Positions 51,952 to 59,345 of a stretch of 64,000 bases of DNA are shown here, one piece after another. The stretch covers positions 105,920 to 169,919 of the forward strand of contig JALHNI010000001.1 in assembly GCA_022843605.1 (NCBI GenBank), read 5' to 3'. The notes beneath the pieces were generated by a model. It was not told the origin of the DNA and searched no databases. It saw nothing but the letters and a program-made list of their open reading frames with translations. The first letter of the stretch is position 1. Every line of letters begins with the position of its first letter. This stretch comes from Bryobacter sp. (GTDB lineage Bacteria; Acidobacteriota; Terriglobia; Bryobacterales; Bryobacteraceae). The position numbers and the translations under genes were made by a program.

Positions 51952-52767
51952 GTGAATCGGAGAACGTTTTTCCTTTCCGGTGCGGCAGCCGCCACGTCCG
52001 TGTGCGGGTATGCCGGTCTTGTCGAAAAGTGGCGAGTGGAAGTGACCAACACCCGGATTACCCTGCCTGGTCTGGCTCGCCCGATGCGGCTGCTGCATCT
52101 GTCGGACCTGCATCTGGGACGGGCGATTTCACTGGATCATCTGCATTATGTGGCGGACCTTGGCTTGGCGACTCGGCCTGACCTGATCTGCCTGACAGGG
52201 GACTACGTCGATTACCCGGACAAGGGTTACGACATGGCCTACCAGGATGTTTTCCGGCGTCTATCGAAGGCGGCCCCCACGTTTGCCACACTGGGCAACC
52301 ATGATGGGATGCACCATCGAGGGGAAACTCTCGATCACTCGGCGATCCGGCAACGCCTGTCGGCGGGCGCAGTGCATTTGCTGCACAACGAAGCGGCACG
52401 ATTCGAAGGCTTGAATCTGGTGGGCGTGGGCGATCTGTGGTCAATGGAAGTGGAGCCGGAGCGGGCCTTTGCCGGCGCCTCCCGGGAAGGTGCGACGGTC
52501 CTCTTAAATCACAATCCGGATGCGAAAAACTTGCTGCGCCCGTATCCGTGGCACCTGATGCTGGCGGGCCACACGCACGGCAACCAGATTCATCTGCCCT
52601 TCGTGGATTTGAGCCCCTGGGCAGTGGTGCGCGACCCGCGCTACATTGCCGGCCACTATCACTGGGAAGATCGGCAGTTGCACATCAACCGAGGAATTGG
52701 CGGATTGAGCGGGATCCGTTTTAACTGCCGACCCGAAGTGTCGTTGCTGGAACTGACGCCGGCTTAG
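51952..52767 (+). CDS. Tat-exported metallophosphoesterase (YaeI-like)
   Basis: A 271-residue calcineurin-like phosphoesterase. Metal motifs in order: LSDLHLGRA, LTGDYVDYPD, LGNHDGMHH, LNHNPD and GHTHGNQI; the set is complete. The GTG start gives an immediate twin-arginine signal (NRRTFFLSGAAAATS), and the promoter geometry supports it. YaeI-type relatives act on membrane-associated substrates such as lipid A precursors or UDP-diacylglucosamine; the export signal suggests a periplasmic substrate here. Its stop overlaps the end of the convergent aldo/keto reductase by 4 bp. Confidence 0.85.
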   Translation: MNRRTFFLSGAAAATSVCGYAGLVEKWRVEVTNTRITLPGLARPMRLLHLSDLHLGRAISLDHLHYVADLGLATRPDLICLTGDYVDYPDKGYDMAYQDVFRRLSKAAPTFATLGNHDGMHHRGETLDHSAIRQRLSAGAVHLLHNEAARFEGLNLVGVGDLWSMEVEPERAFAGASREGATVLLNHNPDAKNLLRPYPWHLMLAGHTHGNQIHLPFVDLSPWAVVRDPRYIAGHYHWEDRQLHINRGIGGLSGIRFNCRPEVSLLELTPA

Positions 52768-53729
52768 TCGGCGACGCCATCCTGGTGGGCCGGGTAGGTG
52801 CCGGCGGCGTTTTCCTTGCGCTTGTAGCGCTCGACACCGGAGCCGACGGGGCCTTGCTTGGTGCGTTCCAAGATTTTGGTGATTTCGGCGGGGGGCATCT
52901 TCTCGAGCGATTTCAGCACGCCAACGTTGTGTTCAAGCTGGTCAACTGTTTCGACGCCGGAGACCAGGGTGTCAATGGATTGGCTCCAGGAGAAGCGCAA
53001 GCATTCGGTGATGGTGGCAATCTTGGCGGTGCCGATGCCACCCATGGCGTTCGACTTCATGCCGATGCGCCCCCAGCCCTTTTTGCCGACTTCGGGCAGG
53101 ACGTTCTTGACGAAGCTGAGGTAGTGGGGATCGATCAGATTGACGGGGTGTTGCACGGTCTCCCAGCCATCGAAGGAGCGGAGGAGACGAAGATGCACTT
53201 CGGGATCAGCGTGGCCGGTGAAGCCGATATGGCGAACCTTGCCTTGCTTCTTGGCCAGGACAAAGGCTTCGAGTGAGCCTCCAGGGCCGAGAATCTTGTC
53301 GACTTCCGCCTGGGTGACGACTTCGTGGCATTGCCACAGGTCGAGGTAGTCGGTCTTCATGCGGCGGAGGGTGTTTTCGAGTTGCGCCATGGCCGACTCC
53401 TTGTCGCGCTTCTCGGCCTTGGACATGAGCAGGACTTTCTGGCGGCGGCCGCCGGAGAGGGCGACGCCGTAGATTTCGTCGGAGCGACCGTCGTGATATT
53501 TAGCGGCGCTATCGAAGAAGTTGACGCCGAGATCCATGGCGCGATGGATGATGCGAATGCTCTCGGCTTCGTCCTTCCGCCAGTACATGTGGGCGCCACC
53601 GAGGGTGAAGCGCGAGACGGTTAAACCGGTGCGGCCGAGTTTGGCCATGGGCATGGCGCCTTCAGCGAAGGCGGCATAACTGGCTCCGATGGCGAGGGGA
53701 GTGGTTTGGAGAAACTGGCGTCGCTGCAT
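52764..53729 (-). CDS. Tat-exported aldo/keto reductase
   Basis: A 321-residue aldo/keto reductase with a twin-arginine-like signal (MQRRQFLQTTPLAIGASYA). The catalytic tetrad is present: Asp in NFFDSAAKY, Tyr in the same segment, Lys in LMSKAEKR and His in WQCHEV. TAGAAT lies 6 nt before the ATG with no Shine-Dalgarno sequence. An NADPH-dependent enzyme with an export signal is uncommon outside acidobacteria and planctomycetes; it would have to be folded with its cofactor before Tat transport. Substrate unknown. Confidence 0.86.
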   Translation of the reverse strand: MQRRQFLQTTPLAIGASYAAFAEGAMPMAKLGRTGLTVSRFTLGGAHMYWRKDEAESIRIIHRAMDLGVNFFDSAAKYHDGRSDEIYGVALSGGRRQKVLLMSKAEKRDKESAMAQLENTLRRMKTDYLDLWQCHEVVTQAEVDKILGPGGSLEAFVLAKKQGKVRHIGFTGHADPEVHLRLLRSFDGWETVQHPVNLIDPHYLSFVKNVLPEVGKKGWGRIGMKSNAMGGIGTAKIATITECLRFSWSQSIDTLVSGVETVDQLEHNVGVLKSLEKMPPAEITKILERTKQGPVGSGVERYKRKENAAGTYPAHQDGVAD

Positions 53730-53735
53730 GCCAAG

Positions 53736-53741
53736 ATTCTA
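53736..53741 (-). promoter_or_regulatory. -10-like TAGAAT before the aldo/keto reductase gene
   Basis: On the minus strand TAGAAT ends 6 nt before the ATG at 53729, the same leaderless geometry as at 265-277. No clear -35 box. Confidence 0.4.
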
Positions 53742-53768
53742 TCGCTTTACGGGCTCTTGAGGGGCGAG

Positions 53769-55040
53769 TTATTGACCGAGAACTTTTCGGCGAAGGCGGC
53801 CCCAGAAGGAGACCTCTTCTTCCGGCTCGAGGGTGTCGGGCATTTCGAGCGGGGGTAGATCTTCAGGCGCAGTGGGCAGGCGAGGACGTTCGACGCGACT
53901 TTGGTCGAGGAATTTGACCTTGTTGTTCTGAAAGATGTAGCGCCGACGCCAGAAGACGCCGTCGGCGTCTTCCAGGACGAGATTGAAGACGGGGGGGCCT
54001 TCGGAGGGGTCCATGACGCGGATGGGGAGATAGCCAGTGAGTTCCTTCTCCCAATGAGCGGTTTCGTAGCGGTGGCGTTTGGTATTGAAGGTGAGGACGC
54101 GGAAGCTATCGAACTGGTAGGGCTGGGCGCGCTTGCTCATGGTGGTCCAGAGGAAGTGCTGCTTGCGGCCCTTTTCGGGGTCGACGACTTCGCCCATGGG
54201 GAAGTAAGAAGTGATGCGGTTGCGATTGGCGTATTGCGCGACGTCCTCAGGAAGGGCCATGGTGAGGGCGCTGGAGAGGGCCCAGCCAATACCGCCACCT
54301 TTGGTGCGAACAAGGGTCCAATCGTCGTAGCGGGGGCCGACTTCCACCGGACGGGTCTTGGTGAGGAGCATGGCGTTCTTCACCGATCCTCCGCGGCCGG
54401 GAGCCTTGGGATCAGGGGTTTCGGCAGTGCTTTTGGATATCTCTTTCCAGTCAGCGGGGAGACCGGGCGGCCGTGGGGCGGGAGGGGGGGCGACTTTGGG
54501 GCCCTCGTCCTTTTCGGCCTTTTTCTTTTTGCGCCGAACCGGCTTCGCGGGCTGCACGGGCCCCTGATATGGGGCGCGGAGGGCGACACGGTGGCCGAGG
54601 ACGTCGACCAGTTCTTCCGGAGGCAGCTTCTCAAAGCTAGGTGAACTGCGGTTGGGGCTGGTGTGAATGTTAAGAATCTCGTAGACCTTGGCTTGGCCCA
54701 TGGGGACGGTGTCGCGGAAGTCCTTGGCGATCTGCTTCAAGGCGTCCATCTCCTGAGCGCGGACAAGGACGCGGCCATCGAGCCAGCCCTCTTTGCCGCT
54801 GACGGTGCGGACTAAGGCATAGCGGCGTTTCCACTGCAGGATGTCGAGTGGTTCGCCGAAGACAGCGGTCTCGACGATTTCGGCACGAAAGGCGAGGTCC
54901 TTGCGGAGGTCGATCCGTTTTTCGCCGGCAAAAACTCGGGCGAGAACGCGACGGGGGGGCGGCCCTTCGTTTCCGCAACTGCCCAACAGGCTGAAGCAGA
55001 GCAGGAGGACAGCGGGCGAAGAGGATCTCCAAACGGGCAT
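53769..55040 (-). CDS. Lipoprotein with SH3-like domains
   Basis: A 423-residue probable lipoprotein: the signal ends in the lipobox LLGSCGN with Cys near residue 22. Two SH3b-like modules are visible, one near residues 45-90 (FGEPLDILQWKRRYALVRT, GKEGWLDGRVLV) and one near 225-260 (VGPRYDDWTLVRTKGGGIGW). A Lys/Pro-rich linker lies between them (about 165-195). The C-terminal 150 residues have no known fold. SH3b proteins often bind peptidoglycan or protein partners in the periplasm. Monocistronic, convergent to none; the next gene is divergent. Confidence 0.78.
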   Translation of the reverse strand: MPVWRSSSPAVLLLCFSLLGSCGNEGPPPRRVLARVFAGEKRIDLRKDLAFRAEIVETAVFGEPLDILQWKRRYALVRTVSGKEGWLDGRVLVRAQEMDALKQIAKDFRDTVPMGQAKVYEILNIHTSPNRSSPSFEKLPPEELVDVLGHRVALRAPYQGPVQPAKPVRRKKKKAEKDEGPKVAPPPAPRPPGLPADWKEISKSTAETPDPKAPGRGGSVKNAMLLTKTRPVEVGPRYDDWTLVRTKGGGIGWALSSALTMALPEDVAQYANRNRITSYFPMGEVVDPEKGRKQHFLWTTMSKRAQPYQFDSFRVLTFNTKRHRYETAHWEKELTGYLPIRVMDPSEGPPVFNLVLEDADGVFWRRRYIFQNNKVKFLDQSRVERPRLPTAPEDLPPLEMPDTLEPEEEVSFWGRLRRKVLGQ

Positions 55041-55205
55041 CGCGTCGACTCGGGGGATGATTATTCCAATGTATCAGGCGGGTGTAAGCGGTGGGGCCGG
55101 AGGCGAGTAAACTTCGGACGGTCCGGGCCCGTTGACGCCCATCTGAGCGTCTGATATTCTCACCCCGTCGACTGCGCCGCAGATGCGGGGAGAGGCCAGG
55201 AATCC

Positions 55206-57071
55206 TTGGTTTATCGAGTGGTTTTATTTATATTGCTCTGGGGGCTGCCGCTCCTGGCGGCGGAGCCGCAGGCGCGGCCCGTTGAGGACAAGGGCATGCC
55301 GGCTGGGGCGCATGCGCCGCTTTTTCGTCCAAAGGGAAGCCAAGCCGGGCGACTGACCGAACGGCTGGCGCCGTCGTTGCCGAATTCAGCTGCCGCTACG
55401 GCGGCGGTGGTACATCGCAATTTCATCGACGATGAGATCTTTGGAAAAATGAAGCGGGACGGCGTGCCGCATGCGCCATTGGCGACGGACCTTGAGTTCT
55501 TACGGCGGGCCAAGCTTGATTTGACGGGACGGATTCCGACGCCGGTAGAGGTGCGAGAGTTTATAGCGGACCGTGCAGCCGATAAGCGTGCACGGCTTAT
55601 CGACCAAATGGTGGGCAGCCCAGAATTCGTCGATAAGTGGGCCTACTTCTTCATGGATATTCTGCGGGCCAATGGCAAGATGGGCCGCGGGTATCAGCTG
55701 TTTCACTATGCGTTGAAGGAGAGTCTGGCGGCGGACCGCCCTTACGATGATTGGGTGCGAAGCCTGATTGCTTCGTCAGCAAAGAGTAACTATGTGGTGG
55801 CGTCGGCAAATCCGATTGCGCGGGAGCATGTGGAGGGTAAGCCCGGCGAAGCGGCCGATGGCGACGATCTGAGTAAGGTGAACCAGATCGACACGCACGA
55901 TGAGTTGACGATTCTTTACGGGAAAATTTTCCTGGGGATTAACTTGTCGTGTATCTCCTGTCACAACGGCGGCGGTCACCTGGAGAAGGTAAACGCGTAC
56001 CTCACGACGAAGCGGAGGGTGGATTTCTTTCAGGAGGCCGCATTCCTGGGTAAGACGCGCTACATTCCGCACGTGGAGAAAAGTGCTGCCGTGATGGGGC
56101 ATTTCTTTGTGGATGACGGTGGAGCCGGGTACAACACCAAGGCAGATAGCATGCTGCGCAATCGGCGCAGTGGCGGCTCAAATGTTCCGAAATTTATTCT
56201 TTCGGACGAGGTAGCGCGCCCCGGTGCGGAACCTCGGGAAGAACTGGGCCGGATGCTCACGGGGCATCCGCAGTTTGCCCGAGCAACGGCGAACATGTTT
56301 TGGGCCAAGCTGATGGGCGTCGGCATTGTGGATCCCTATGACGAGTTTGACCTGGCGCGGCTGGACCCTAAGAATTTGCCGGAGGGGTGGGATGTTCAGC
56401 CCTCGCATCCGGAGTTGCTCGAAAAGCTCGGCAAGTATTTTCGGGAGAACGATCATAGCCTGCAAAAACTCTTTAAGCTAATTTGCAATTCAAGCGCCTA
56501 TCAGCTGTCAGCGAGGTTTCCTGGCGAATGGAAAGAGAGTTACACGCGATATTACTCCCGCAAGTTTGTGCGGATGTTGACGGCAGAGGAGTTGCATGAC
56601 GCAATTGCGATGGCAACGAGCCGTCCAGGTAAGTTTGTAATTGCCTCAAAGAAAGAAGACGGGACGTCGGACGGTGGCGCGCCTTCTTCGGTCCAGATGG
56701 CGATGCAAGTGGCGGTACCGCAGCCGAAGGGCGAACTAAAGAGCTTTATGGCGGCGTTCGGCGAGTCCAACCGCGGGTCGCCTCCGCGGCCTCCGACTCC
56801 ATCGCCGCTGCAGCCGATTATGATGATGCGGTCCCCGGTGGTGAATGACCGGGTGCTGGCGGCTAAGGACAGCCGGGTGCAGCGGTTACTGGATAGCTAC
56901 GCCGACAACGGCAAGGTGGTGGACGAGTTGTTCCTTGGGACGTTGTCCCGCCAGCCGCTGCCCGCGGAACGGATGTTGGCGGTATCCGCGCTCGACAAAA
57001 GCCGGGTGGACGGGGCCCAGAACCTGCAGTGGGCACTGCTGAATCTGGTGGAATTTCTGTATAACTTCTAG
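55206..57071 (+). CDS. DUF1549/DUF1553 protein, CISCH subtype (block 3)
   Basis: A 621-residue exported protein starting at TTG 55206, with AGGA 5 nt upstream and a signal peptide (VVLFILLWGLPLLAAE). DUF1549 begins with AKLDLTGRIPTPVEVREFI near residue 105; the cysteine motif is CISCHNGGGHLEKVN near residue 248; DUF1553 includes ATANMFWAKLMGVGIVDPYDE near residue 360. Near residue 515 a proline-rich insert (SPPRPPTPSPLQP) is unusual. It is the paralogue of the block-2 protein and precedes a DUF1501 gene by 8 bp. Confidence 0.88.
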   Translation: MVYRVVLFILLWGLPLLAAEPQARPVEDKGMPAGAHAPLFRPKGSQAGRLTERLAPSLPNSAAATAAVVHRNFIDDEIFGKMKRDGVPHAPLATDLEFLRRAKLDLTGRIPTPVEVREFIADRAADKRARLIDQMVGSPEFVDKWAYFFMDILRANGKMGRGYQLFHYALKESLAADRPYDDWVRSLIASSAKSNYVVASANPIAREHVEGKPGEAADGDDLSKVNQIDTHDELTILYGKIFLGINLSCISCHNGGGHLEKVNAYLTTKRRVDFFQEAAFLGKTRYIPHVEKSAAVMGHFFVDDGGAGYNTKADSMLRNRRSGGSNVPKFILSDEVARPGAEPREELGRMLTGHPQFARATANMFWAKLMGVGIVDPYDEFDLARLDPKNLPEGWDVQPSHPELLEKLGKYFRENDHSLQKLFKLICNSSAYQLSARFPGEWKESYTRYYSRKFVRMLTAEELHDAIAMATSRPGKFVIASKKEDGTSDGGAPSSVQMAMQVAVPQPKGELKSFMAAFGESNRGSPPRPPTPSPLQPIMMMRSPVVNDRVLAAKDSRVQRLLDSYADNGKVVDELFLGTLSRQPLPAERMLAVSALDKSRVDGAQNLQWALLNLVEFLYNF

Positions 57072-57079
57072 GACCTGTG

Positions 57080-58486
57080 ATGAACAAACAGCCGACGATC
57101 GGTGAATTGATCCCTTCGCGCCGCGAGCTTTTGAAGTTCGGTGGCATGGGAATTACGGCGGCCGCGGCGCAGTCTGTCTGGCCGTTACGGTTGGGCGCGG
57201 ATACGACACGGAAGACGCAGCCGCGGGGTACGGCGAAGAATGTGATCTTCTTCGAACTCGCGGGAGCGCTCAGCCATGTGGATTCTTTCGACTTCAAAGA
57301 GAACCCGGCGACGCTGAAAGAATTCGACGTGCGCAAGACCAATACCGGTATCTATGTGCCGCATGCCCTATTCCCGCGCATGGTGAATGTGATGGAGCAT
57401 GTGGCGCACGTGCGGTCCTTTGTCAGTCACGAAGAGGTACACTTCCGGGGCCAGTATTATGTACAGGCCGGGCGTCAACTGAATGTGGCGTTCGCCACGG
57501 AGATACCGTCAATCGGCTCGGTGGTGGCTAGTGAGTTGGAGGCGCGCCGTCGAGCGACGGACACGTTTCCGACGTATGTGTCGTTCAACTTGACCACGAA
57601 TCAGGTGGGAGCGATGTCGACCGGCTTTCTGCCCGCGAGGTTCTCGGTTTTCGACATGAATCCGGATGAAGCGCTGAAGGGCATGACGCTGGACCAGAAG
57701 GCGACGGAGTTACTGGAAGAACGTTGGAGGTTATTGGCGAGGTTGCGTGAGTTGAATCCGGGGCGGCTGACGGGTCTGGATAAGTCAATTACCGGTTTCG
57801 AGGACTTTAGCGCGACCGCGAAGCAGCTCTTGTCGGATGGCCGCTGGCCCGCGGCGTTCCAGATCGCGGAGAACGACCGGAAGCGGTATGGCAACACCTC
57901 GGTCGGTTTATCGTCGATTCTGGCGCGCAACTTACTCAAGCAGGATGGCGGAACGCGCTATATTCACATTTGCCACAATGGCTGGGATCACCACAAAGAG
58001 ATTTGGACGCGCAAGGCTTCGACGAATCACTATCAGTTGATTTCCGAGATGGATCCGGCGTTGGCCAGCCTGATTGGGGATTTGGCGACCACTCCGTCCC
58101 CAACGACGTCAGGCAAGTTTCTGTTGGACGAGACGCTGCTGGTCTGCATGGGTGAGTTCGGGCGAACGCCTGGTCCTTTAAACTTCCAAGCGGGACGGGA
58201 CCACCATAAGCACGTCTTTCCGGCGATGTTCGCCGGTGCGGGAGTGAAGGGCGGACGCGTCTACGGGGCAAGCGATGCGGATGGGGTGAAGTGCGTCGAT
58301 ACGGGTTGGGCGCATCGGCAACAGCCGCGGATTGAGAACGTGGTGGCGACGATCTATTCGGCATTGGGGATCGACTGGGCGAAGGAAGTACGCAATACAC
58401 CATCGGGCCGCAATTACGTCTATGTGGACCCGCTGGGTGCGAACGGATTCATTCCGACCGATGAACTGTCCAGTATCTATGGCTAG
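57080..58486 (+). CDS. DUF1501 family secreted protein (block 3)
   Basis: A 468-residue DUF1501 protein with a Tat signal (SRRELLKFGGMGITAAAA). IFFELAGALSHVDSFDFKE near residue 55, GEFGRTPGPLNFQAGRDHHK near residue 355 and VVATIYSALGIDWAKEV match the block-2 DUF1501 closely, so these two are paralogues. The first conserved position reads LAGALSHVD where others have NGGxSxxD, so a putative active-site Gly is replaced by Ala. ATG 57080 follows a GTG at 57077. It overlaps the FGE-fold gene by 8 bp. Confidence 0.9.
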   Translation: MNKQPTIGELIPSRRELLKFGGMGITAAAAQSVWPLRLGADTTRKTQPRGTAKNVIFFELAGALSHVDSFDFKENPATLKEFDVRKTNTGIYVPHALFPRMVNVMEHVAHVRSFVSHEEVHFRGQYYVQAGRQLNVAFATEIPSIGSVVASELEARRRATDTFPTYVSFNLTTNQVGAMSTGFLPARFSVFDMNPDEALKGMTLDQKATELLEERWRLLARLRELNPGRLTGLDKSITGFEDFSATAKQLLSDGRWPAAFQIAENDRKRYGNTSVGLSSILARNLLKQDGGTRYIHICHNGWDHHKEIWTRKASTNHYQLISEMDPALASLIGDLATTPSPTTSGKFLLDETLLVCMGEFGRTPGPLNFQAGRDHHKHVFPAMFAGAGVKGGRVYGASDADGVKCVDTGWAHRQQPRIENVVATIYSALGIDWAKEVRNTPSGRNYVYVDPLGANGFIPTDELSSIYG

Positions 58487-59246
58487 GCGCGCGGCATTCT
58501 ATTTTGTCCTATCCCTGTCGCTCTGCGCGGCTGACCCGGTGGGGATGGTGTTGATTCCGGGTGGAGAGTACTTACGCGGACGGTCCTTTGAGTGGGCGGA
58601 CTATGAGGTGGCTTGGTATCCGAATCCCGTGAAAGACGATGTACCGGCGAGGCGGGTGCGCATTAGTGCATTCTGGTTGGATGAAGCCGAGGTAACGAAT
58701 CTGCGCTACGCGGCGTTTGTGAAGTCGACGGGCCATCGAGCGCCTTATCATTGGCGGGCCGGCCAGATGCCCGAGGGGAAAGGCGCTTACCCGGCGAACA
58801 ACGTGAGTTGGGAAGATGCCGCAGCCTACTGTGCCTGGGACGGGAAACGGTTGCCGACGGAGGCGGAATGGGAGCGGGCGGCGCGTAGCGACTTAGAGGG
58901 GCAGATGTATCCGTGGGGTAATCGTGAGATTACGGCGAAAGATGCGGTTTTCAATCAGATTGATGGCCCGCGTCCGGTGTGCAGCAAGGGCAAGGTCGGC
59001 GGATTGTGCGACATGATTGGGAATGTTTGGGAATGGTCGGCGGACTGGTACGGCCAGAAATATTACGGAGCGGCGCCGGCTGAGAATCCGACTGGTCCAA
59101 CGACGGGCGAATATCGATCATTGCGGGGCGGGAGTTGGTTCGACGTGCCGCCGTTGTTTCTGACGATCGCCTATCGTAGCTGGGCGCGGCCGGGGGAGCG
59201 CAGTCCGACAATCGGCTTCCGTTGCGCGAAGCCCAGTGGCCAGTGA
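58479..59246 (+). CDS. SUMF1/FGE-fold protein, exported, lacking FGE cysteines
   Basis: A 255-residue protein with the formylglycine-generating enzyme (SUMF1) fold and a signal peptide (RAAFYFVLSLSLCAAD). VLIPGGEYLRGRS, WLDEAEVTNLRYAAFV, RLPTEAEWERAAR, GNVWEWSADWY and LRGGSWFD are the standard landmarks, ending in GFRCAKP. The two active-site cysteines of true FGE, in the segment before the last GFRC, are replaced: it reads IAYRSWARPGERS. It is therefore unlikely to oxidise sulfatase cysteines and more probably a binding or diverged catalytic member. ATG 58479 overlaps the DUF1501 stop by 8 bp. Confidence 0.86.
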   Translation: MARRAAFYFVLSLSLCAADPVGMVLIPGGEYLRGRSFEWADYEVAWYPNPVKDDVPARRVRISAFWLDEAEVTNLRYAAFVKSTGHRAPYHWRAGQMPEGKGAYPANNVSWEDAAAYCAWDGKRLPTEAEWERAARSDLEGQMYPWGNREITAKDAVFNQIDGPRPVCSKGKVGGLCDMIGNVWEWSADWYGQKYYGAAPAENPTGPTTGEYRSLRGGSWFDVPPLFLTIAYRSWARPGERSPTIGFRCAKPSGQ

Positions 59247-59287
59247 CCCCCTTGCATTCGTCATCAGAATGTGATTAAACCTATGAG

Positions 59288-59319
59288 CCCCACATTTGAT
59301 TGGTGGGGGATGAGTTTTT
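59288..59319 (+). terminator. Weak hairpin after the FGE-fold gene
   Basis: CCCCAC (59288-59293) pairs with GTGGGG (59303-59308) across a 9-nt loop. A run of five T (59315-59319) follows 6 nt later, which is further than in a typical terminator. It could end the block-3 operon or act in the leader of the TonB-dependent receptor mRNA. Confidence 0.35.
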
Positions 59320-59322
59320 GGT

Positions 59323-59345
59323 TAAGGGTCACATAAGGGTCACAT
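59323..59345 (+). repeat. Tandem copy of the ribosome-binding region before the TonB-dependent receptor
   Basis: TAAGGGTCACAT occurs at 59323-59334 and again at 59334-59345. The second copy supplies the AAGGG Shine-Dalgarno sequence and the ATG at 59344; the first copy has ATA at the matching place. The duplication puts two Shine-Dalgarno sequences in series. Confidence 0.7.

Noticed and set aside
58332..58478. N-terminal extension of the FGE-fold protein
   Set aside because: Overlaps the DUF1501 gene by 150 bp; a signal peptide begins exactly at ATG 58479.
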